64,000 nucleotides of DNA from Ooceraea biroi (taxonomy: Eukaryota; Arthropoda; Insecta; Hymenoptera; Formicidae). The DNA is taken from the NCBI RefSeq assembly GCF_003672135.1, contig NC_039514.1:9785787-9849786 (forward strand), read 5' to 3'. A program made the position numbers and the translations under genes. Shown piece after piece: positions 58,037 through 64,000 of this stretch. Position 1 is the stretch's first letter; every line of letters begins with the position of its first letter. The notes under the pieces are model-generated. The model worked only from the letters and a program-made list of their open reading frames with translations, was not told the origin of the DNA and searched no databases.

Positions 58037-59328
58037 GATTTGGAGACATTTGGGGACGAATGTAATGTCAGGCTGGCCGAGCTGTAAGATCTGGAAAAAT
58101 AGTCGAAACTAACAAACAGGTCGTATAGAGGATCGGAATGAAAACAAGTTGATCACAACAGTAGGAGTATTGGCCGTACAGCCTAAGACCTAGGCGTGTG
58201 AACCAGGGATCCCGGAGAGTTCGAGTTCAAATCTAAGGCAGTCTCCTAGTTATTTTTCGCCTCTTACAATTCAGAAGTGGGATAAAATCCGCTACCCCTC
58301 GAAGACAGTTGAGATTCATCCGTTATCCCTCGGAGAGGAGGGAGTTGAGAAGCAGCTGGCCGGTAGCGAAGCCTGAACATGGAGGTCGGGACGGACTCAG
58401 AGGAGTGAACCAACATGGAGATTGGGAAGGACTCAGAGGAGTGAACCAACATGGAGGTTAGGAGGGACTCAGAAGAGTGAACCAAAAATGGATGTTGGGA
58501 GGAACTCAGAAGAGTGAACCAAAAATGGAGGTTGAGAGGGACTCAAGTGGAGTGAACCGACGATTTGGAGACATTCGGGGACGAATGTAATGTCAGGCTG
58601 GCCGAGCTGTAAGATCTGGAAAAATAGTCGAAACTAACAAACAGGTCGTATAGAGGATCGGAATGAAAACAAGTTGATCACAACAGTAGGAGTATTGGCC
58701 GTACAGCCTAAGACCTAGGCGTGTGAACCAGGGATCCCGGAGAGTTCGAGTTCAAATCTAAGGCAGTCTCCTAGTTATTTTTCGCCTCTTACAATTCAGA
58801 AGTGGGATAAAATCCGCTACCCCTCGAAGACAGTTGAGATTCATCCGTTATCCCTCGGAGAGGAGGGAGTTGAGAAGCAGCTGGCCGGTAGCGAAGCCTG
58901 AACATGGAGGTCGGGACGGACTCAGAGGAGTGAACCAACATGGAGATTGGGAAGGACTCAGAGGAGTGAACCAACATGGAGGTTGGGAGGGACTCAGAAG
59001 AGTGAACCAAAAATGGATGTTGGGAGGGACTCAGAAGAGTGAACCAAAAATGGAGGTTGAGAGGGACTCAAGTGGAGTGAACCGACGATTTGGAGACATT
59101 CGGGGACGAATGTAATGTCAGGCTGGCCGAGCTGTAAGATCTGGAAAGATAGTCGAAACTAATAAACAGGTCGTATAGAGGATCGGAATGAAAACAAGTT
59201 GATCACAACAGTAGGAGTATTGGCCGTACAGCCTAAGACCTAGGCGTGTGAACCAGGGATCCCGGAGAGTTCGAGTTCAAATCTAAGGCAGTCTCCTAGT
59301 TATTTTTCGCCTCTTACAATTCAGAAGT

Positions 59329-59570
59329 GGATAAAATCGCTATCGAAGCAGTTGAGATTATCGTTATCCGGAGAGAGGATTGAGAAGCAGCTGCCGGTAG
59401 CAAGCTAACATGGATCACGGACTCAAATGAACCAACATGAGATTGGAAGACTCAGAGGAGTGAACCAACATGGATTGGAGGACTCAGAAGAGTGAACCAA
59501 AATGGATTTGGAGACTCAGAAGAGTGAACCATGATGAGGACTCAGGGAACGACATTGGAGACATTCGGGA
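59329..59570. repeat. Eroded middle of the fourth array unit
   Basis: Compared with units 1 to 3 this stretch has lost about 61 bases in many one- to four-base deletions, mostly in G or C runs. For example, gtgggataaaatccgct becomes gtggataaaatcgct. There are almost no substitutions, and the flanking tRNA-like segments are intact. Confidence 0.85.
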
Positions 59571-59785
59571 CGAATGTAATGTCAGGCTGGCCGAGCTGTA
59601 AGATCTGGAAAGATAGTCGAAACTAATAAACAGTCGTATAGAGGATCGGAATGAAAACAAGTTGATCACAACAGTAGGAGTATTGGCCGTACAGCCTAAG
59701 ACCTAGGCGTGTGAACCAGGGATCCCGGAGAGTTCGAGTTCAAATCTAAGGCAGTCTCCTAGTTATTTTTCGCCTCTTACAATTG

Positions 59786-60616
59786 TTCACAATGATCTGC
59801 TTAAAAGAGGTAGAAAAAATATATTAGCGGAGCAGAACGTTCGTTGTCACGGAGAAAAAGCAATTAACTGATTGTTATCAAGCTATCTCGCGATGCACTT
59901 GTGCATAAATGTACAAATATATTTATAATATTTAAACACTATTTTTATTAATAAAGCATATTTTGTTGCACAATTTATTATTTGTTTTTATTCAGTATTC
60001 AATTCATCTTCACGCGTACCTTTAATTTCTGTGAAAACTAAACCGCACTTCGTCGCAAATTCCTCTGGGATTTTCGAAACACTTCCGAAGTCTCCTCCCA
60101 TTCGATCGTATTACAAACGAAACAATCGAAGAGATGATACCTTATCAGCGATTTGTGGGCTATCGCGTGCATCACCGGGACTATCGCGGGCGGAATCACA
60201 TTTTTTCGCTATCGCATGTTTATTACCGCGTGTTTACATAAATTGTCGTCGGCCACCTTTGAGGTTTCGGGCGCCGCCGAATCGCACGTAGGATCGCCCA
60301 AGAGAATTAATTTCGCCCGCGCACCCCGGGGTGCCTCGATCAAGAGCGGCTACGAATGATCGTGCGTCGTCCAGGCGCGAGAGTTGGACTTATTGAGCGT
60401 GACCAATGATCGCCAGCTAGCCAGTCAGCCCTTGGCGACTGCGCATGCGCACGCACATATACACGCATGCACGTACGCACCCTTTGGTAATTACCCCGCC
60501 GCCACCAATTAGCAACAGCACTGGCTTAACGAAATAATCGCGCTGCATCGTCGGCGTTGAAAAATCCTGCGTGAGATTCGCCTCACCCGGTGGAGGGAAA
60601 GATGATGAGGGAAAAG
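59786..60616. other. No recognised feature
   Basis: A+T-rich to about 60010, then CpG-rich. Open frames are short and unlike known proteins. Confidence 0.5.
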
Positions 60617-61105
60617 CGAGGGGTTGGTCACTGAGGTAATCTTTGTACAAGGGCTAGGTAATTCTTAGGGTAGTCTCAGATAATCTGAGGTAATCTAAGG
60701 TAATCGTGATACCATGCGCGATATATATTCAGTATATCTAACCGCCGAGAGACAACCAAATTCGGAAACGCAACCTTTCATATGTTTTCGGGTCTATATG
60801 TCCGCCGAGCTGCCTACTCTGTGCTTGATTCTTTTGCTCTGTGCTAGTTTATTATTTTTTTCTGGTTTTATTATCGAAATCGATCAAAATGGAAAATTCT
60901 GAACAATCATCGAGGGAACTACCGGCTGAAACCAATACGGAAAATACGGCATTGATGAATTTTGACAGTAAATTGAAACTTTTGCCAAGTTATTTGATCG
61001 AACTGTTGTAGTATTAGGTAATCTTAAGGAATCTGAGGTAATTTAAAGGTAATCCGTATCAAGGGTAATTTTTGTACACTATAACCGCTAGTGACCAACC
61101 CCTCG
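60617..61105. mobile_element. 489-bp TIR DNA transposon with perfect 8-bp target duplication
   Basis: The left end cgaggggttggtcact (60617-60632) is the exact inverted match of 61090-61105. The octamer gggaaaag flanks it on both sides (60609-60616 and 61106-61113). Inside are repeated aggtaatc motifs near both ends and a 40-codon open frame from 60889, starting MENSEQSSRELPAETNTENT, that I do not recognise. An 8-bp duplication is typical of hAT and P superfamilies. The element is too short to encode a transposase, so it is non-autonomous. Confidence 0.88.
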
Positions 61106-61113
61106 GGGAAAAG

Positions 61114-64000
61114 AGATTTCCGTGGAAAGCGGTGATCGACGTACGCCGATTTCTTCTCGTTTGATTAATATCCTCTCGTGTTTGATTAATATTTGCCATT
61201 AACGGTTAGAAAATCCAGAATCGCGCGAGAGAAAAGAAAGAGAGAGTGCTTCAGAAGAGTGTTGTGCATCTGTTCAAACACCGACAAAAAATATCCACCC
61301 CGAGACTGTGCCGACTTGCGAGCGCAATTAGGCTTTCGGCTCTTGCGCCAAAACTCGGCCTCCCATTTACATTCGCGACTCGCCTTTAATTGGTAACCGA
61401 TAACGGATGTCCCGGAGGCTTCTTCTCCCAAGATGAGGGCAAAACTTTGTTACTTTTATCTGCGTGACTTTATCGAATCCGCTGATCTCGCTCTCTTTTT
61501 CTCTCTCTCTCTCTCTTGCAAGTTCGGCGCCAATTAAGCAGAATTGCCGCCGATAAAAGCCGGCCGCGACCGGTGTTATGTCTCGCGTGCACCGATAATA
61601 ATCAGAGGGATGAGGTAGAGGTGCAGCGAGGAGGAGGGGAGAATCGAGGCCCGTTCCTCCGAGGATCCGAGCAGTGTTCTTTCAGGAAGATCACGGAATC
61701 CAGAATTCGGACGAGGAGGAGGAAGTTCGGAACCGGTACAAATCCGGTGTCCAATTGCTCTGCGAGCGGCCCTGCGGGCCGGTAATTCAACACTCTCGCT
61801 ATCGACAGCGTTCGCGCGAGTTTATATACGAGGTGTCGCGCGAGAATCCGACCGGTACCGATGTCTATGAAAGAAGCTGTTTCTGCACTTGACGCATCGA
61901 GCATCAGAATCGTTAATCGTGATTCGAAACACCGTGTTCGGAATCGCGTGGGACAATTCTGTAACGAGCGAATTGTACTCTACCTCTGTGTCAGTTCGAG
62001 CTTTTTTACGATAAGAACGACAACGATGCCCGAAGTATAAAAGTATACCGAGGAATCAATTTGACCAATATTGCTCCGCAGATAACGGAATTGCTCGCAT
62101 TCTACGATTACATTTTCGAGCTCTACTCTATCTTATCAGAGGGATTCGATTTCGGGTTTAATAGTTAAGGTACATGGAAAATCAGGAATCATCGAGACCG
62201 ATCTAGTCGTATCTTTCAAAGGATCGCCGAGGCGGCAAGCCCGAGCCAAGCCAGGAGTTTGGGACACCCCGTATAATTATCGATGTTAACTGCAGTCGCT
62301 TTTAAAAGTCCGATGCATTCCGACGACGCATACAGTCGACGACGAGCTGTCACTCGCGTCGGCTGAATCGACAAGCGAGCGTAATGTCGAAGAATTCGAA
62401 GCGCGACGCGAAGCGGATGGCGCATGCACGCATACGCGCGCGCGGGGCGACTCGCTTTCGAATGAAATGAAACACGCCGTCGAGGTCATCGCGTGAATTC
62501 GACTGTTGCCGAATTAAATGTCTGGGCGGGGAGCGCGGCGGCAATTAAACGCTCAGCGGAAAGAGAGCGATACCGATGCGACAGAATCGCCGAGCGTAAA
62601 GCGGCACCGAAGGCCGCGACGCAGAAGAGCCACGGCCGAATTCCTCGCATCGTCGTGCAATTCAAACTTACAGTTTCGCGAATGCGTCGAGCCAAGCGTG
62701 AGCTTTCGTGCGACGAAATATTCAATTTATAAACTTGACACATCAAGATTTCGTCGCTGAGACGAAGAAGAGCGGGATGGGATGTTCCTTGTCTACGATC
62801 GAAGAAAAACAATTTCATGCGTTCTGCGATGAACGATGAATTTCTGGGAGCGAGCGAGGAAGCGCGTAATCGAACGAGTACGTACATGCTATCGGTGTGT
62901 GAGCTGAAAGAGCGCGATATACTCCATATCGTTTCGGCCGCGATTTAAGCGAGACGCCGAGGAGGCACAGCGACACCGCGGGATCCGGTCCGGAAGCGGA
63001 GAGGAATTTATTACAGTATCCGAAGAAGGAAGTCGGAGCGGCAGGCCCAAGCAAACCGAAGCGGAATTCATTCATCGCGCGACCGATCGTTTCGTGTTTC
63101 AGTCTTTCGAATGCGAATGTCAATAAGGTGGTTTAAATCGCGTCCATTCTTTGAGAAACCCCAAAATATACGCTGGAGACGTTTTGAATGTTTTGCGCCG
63201 ATTGTCCGGCAGTTCGTCCTTTATATCATCCGAAATGACGATCGCAAAATTGTTATCTCACGGGGCTGCCTAATCTCGAGCCTGTCTTTAACGAGAGCAC
63301 GCTCGGTTCGGACGAGCGTAATTAAACTAGACGCAACTGACCCGAGCGATAGCTCGTGCGATTGCAGTATCGGTATCGCGGAATTTTGAAAATAAAGCGA
63401 ACAAGCACGCATCTCTCGCTCGCTCGATCACTCGAGGGCGAGTACCCTCGTCGTTTAACAGCAGCAGTGGATTCAGTTCTTAAAATCGTCGATCCAGATC
63501 GGCGATCGATAATCGCACGATAGTGTGTGTGCGAGCCGATCAGCTGCCGATTTTGTTGGCTCTTTAATCGCGAATGGAAACGCGACGATGCGAACGACGA
63601 CGAGCACAATTCCGTTATCGGCAGCCCTGGAAACGCGCGGTGACGTAAGTCGGAGGCGGCTTATCGGCTGCGGCCCGAATTTCCTGCTCAATGACAGCGA
63701 AATGTCAAAATCTTTACGTTGTCGCGTAATGAACCCGATATCGTCCAAGTCAATTAATGTTCACCGAATTACGGATTGAATCGAATTCGCGATAAGCGGA
63801 AGTAATCGCGTTGCAAAAGAAATAACACGCGATCGTTATGTACGAACTCTCTCCCCTTTCCTCCAGGCTCCCCCTTAATTTGCCACGCGTTGTAAATCAC
63901 GCACGAGACGTGTTTCAGGCGTCCCCTCCCTTCCCTTGCTCTCTGTCCAAGTTAAACTCCTTCGCGAGTTCCACGATGGAATTCAAACGTTCGCCATTTA
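61114..64000. other. CpG-rich DNA with no recognised gene
   Basis: The composition and the position upstream of cyclin D exon 2 suggest the large 5' intron or promoter-proximal DNA of that gene. I found no exon matching the missing cyclin D N-terminus. A (TC)n run lies near 61495-61517. The end of the window shows no feature. Confidence 0.5.

Larger units (their letters stand above)
57559..59785. repeat. Tandem array of a 525-bp unit, 4.4 copies
   Basis: The unit begins taagatctgg at 57559, 58085, 58610, 59135 and 59599, giving periods of 526, 525, 525 and 464. Units 1 to 3 differ by only a few bases. Unit 4 is shortened by many small deletions and the fifth is partial, ending at about 59785. 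Each unit has two parts: a tRNA-Leu-like module near its start and a nested 36-bp repeat in the middle. The array sits in an intron of, or upstream of, cyclin D. It is a satellite-like or SINE-derived array, not a coding region. Confidence 0.95.

Noticed and set aside
57739..59010. Repeated 73-codon minus-strand frames with MLVHSSES-type repeats
   Set aside because: They arise from a 36-bp tandem repeat inside a satellite-like array; the period being divisible by three keeps the frame open.
57559..59785. Possible CRISPR-like array
   Set aside because: Units are 525 bp of near-identical sequence with no unique spacers, in a eukaryotic genome.
62246..62285. Sequence gtttgggacaccccgtata resembling a transposon terminus
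   Set aside because: Similar strings occur at ends of some insect repeats, but no partner end or coding remnant is visible nearby.

Overview
This is eukaryotic, almost certainly insect, nuclear DNA. Multi-exon genes carry canonical GT/AG introns, introns reach about 20 kb, short foldback (MITE-like) transposons are frequent, and a mariner remnant and a non-LTR retrotransposon remnant are present. The non-coding DNA looks CpG-rich with many (TC)n/(GA)n runs, which fits a hymenopteran (ant, wasp or bee) better than a fly; that placement is inference. There is no bacterial or phage content, no CRISPR and no rRNA.

Three genes can be supported. (1) 2287-19900, plus strand: a complete 19-exon orthologue of DENND5A/B (Rab6-interacting protein 1), with uDENN, cDENN, dDENN, RUN1, PLAT and RUN2 domains in order. 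The reading frame holds across every junction and gives 1334 residues, or 1298 without a predicted 108-nt cassette exon. (2) 23893-24978, plus strand: an intact single-exon 361-residue protein that I do not recognise. (3) 56972 down to 30237, minus strand: four coding exons of a D-type cyclin, from the cyclin box to the conserved C-terminal threonine phosphodegron. Its first coding exon, about 60 residues, is not visible and probably lies beyond base 64000. Genes 2 and 3 are convergent.

Layout: 1-1839 upstream DNA with no recognised gene; 1840-2286 CpG-rich 5' region of DENND5; 2405-10870 its first intron with two foldback elements; 10871-19900 the remaining exons, interleaved with a TTAA-flanked element, an element with an 8-bp target duplication and an inverted duplication of exon 6; 19901-22229 the probable 3' UTR with a 420-bp palindrome; 22230-23892 intergenic DNA with a degenerate hairpin; 23893-24978 the unknown gene; 25494-25690 a mariner transposase remnant; about 26058-30236 the probable long 3' UTR or downstream DNA of the cyclin; 30237-56972 the cyclin exons, with a 20.6-kb intron holding a retrotransposon tail; 57559-59785 a 525-bp tandem array whose unit contains a tRNA-Leu-like polymerase III module; 60617-61105 a TIR element with a perfect 8-bp target duplication; and the rest with no recognised gene.

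The genes do not form a pathway: DENND5 acts in Golgi/endosome Rab signalling and cyclin D in G1 control with CDK4/6. The most unusual structures are the essentially identical inverted copy of DENND5 exon 6 plus flanking intron (13545-13770 against 15570-15795), the tRNA-bearing tandem array with one unit that differs almost only by deletions, a triple tandem splice acceptor, and the unrecognised intronless gene.
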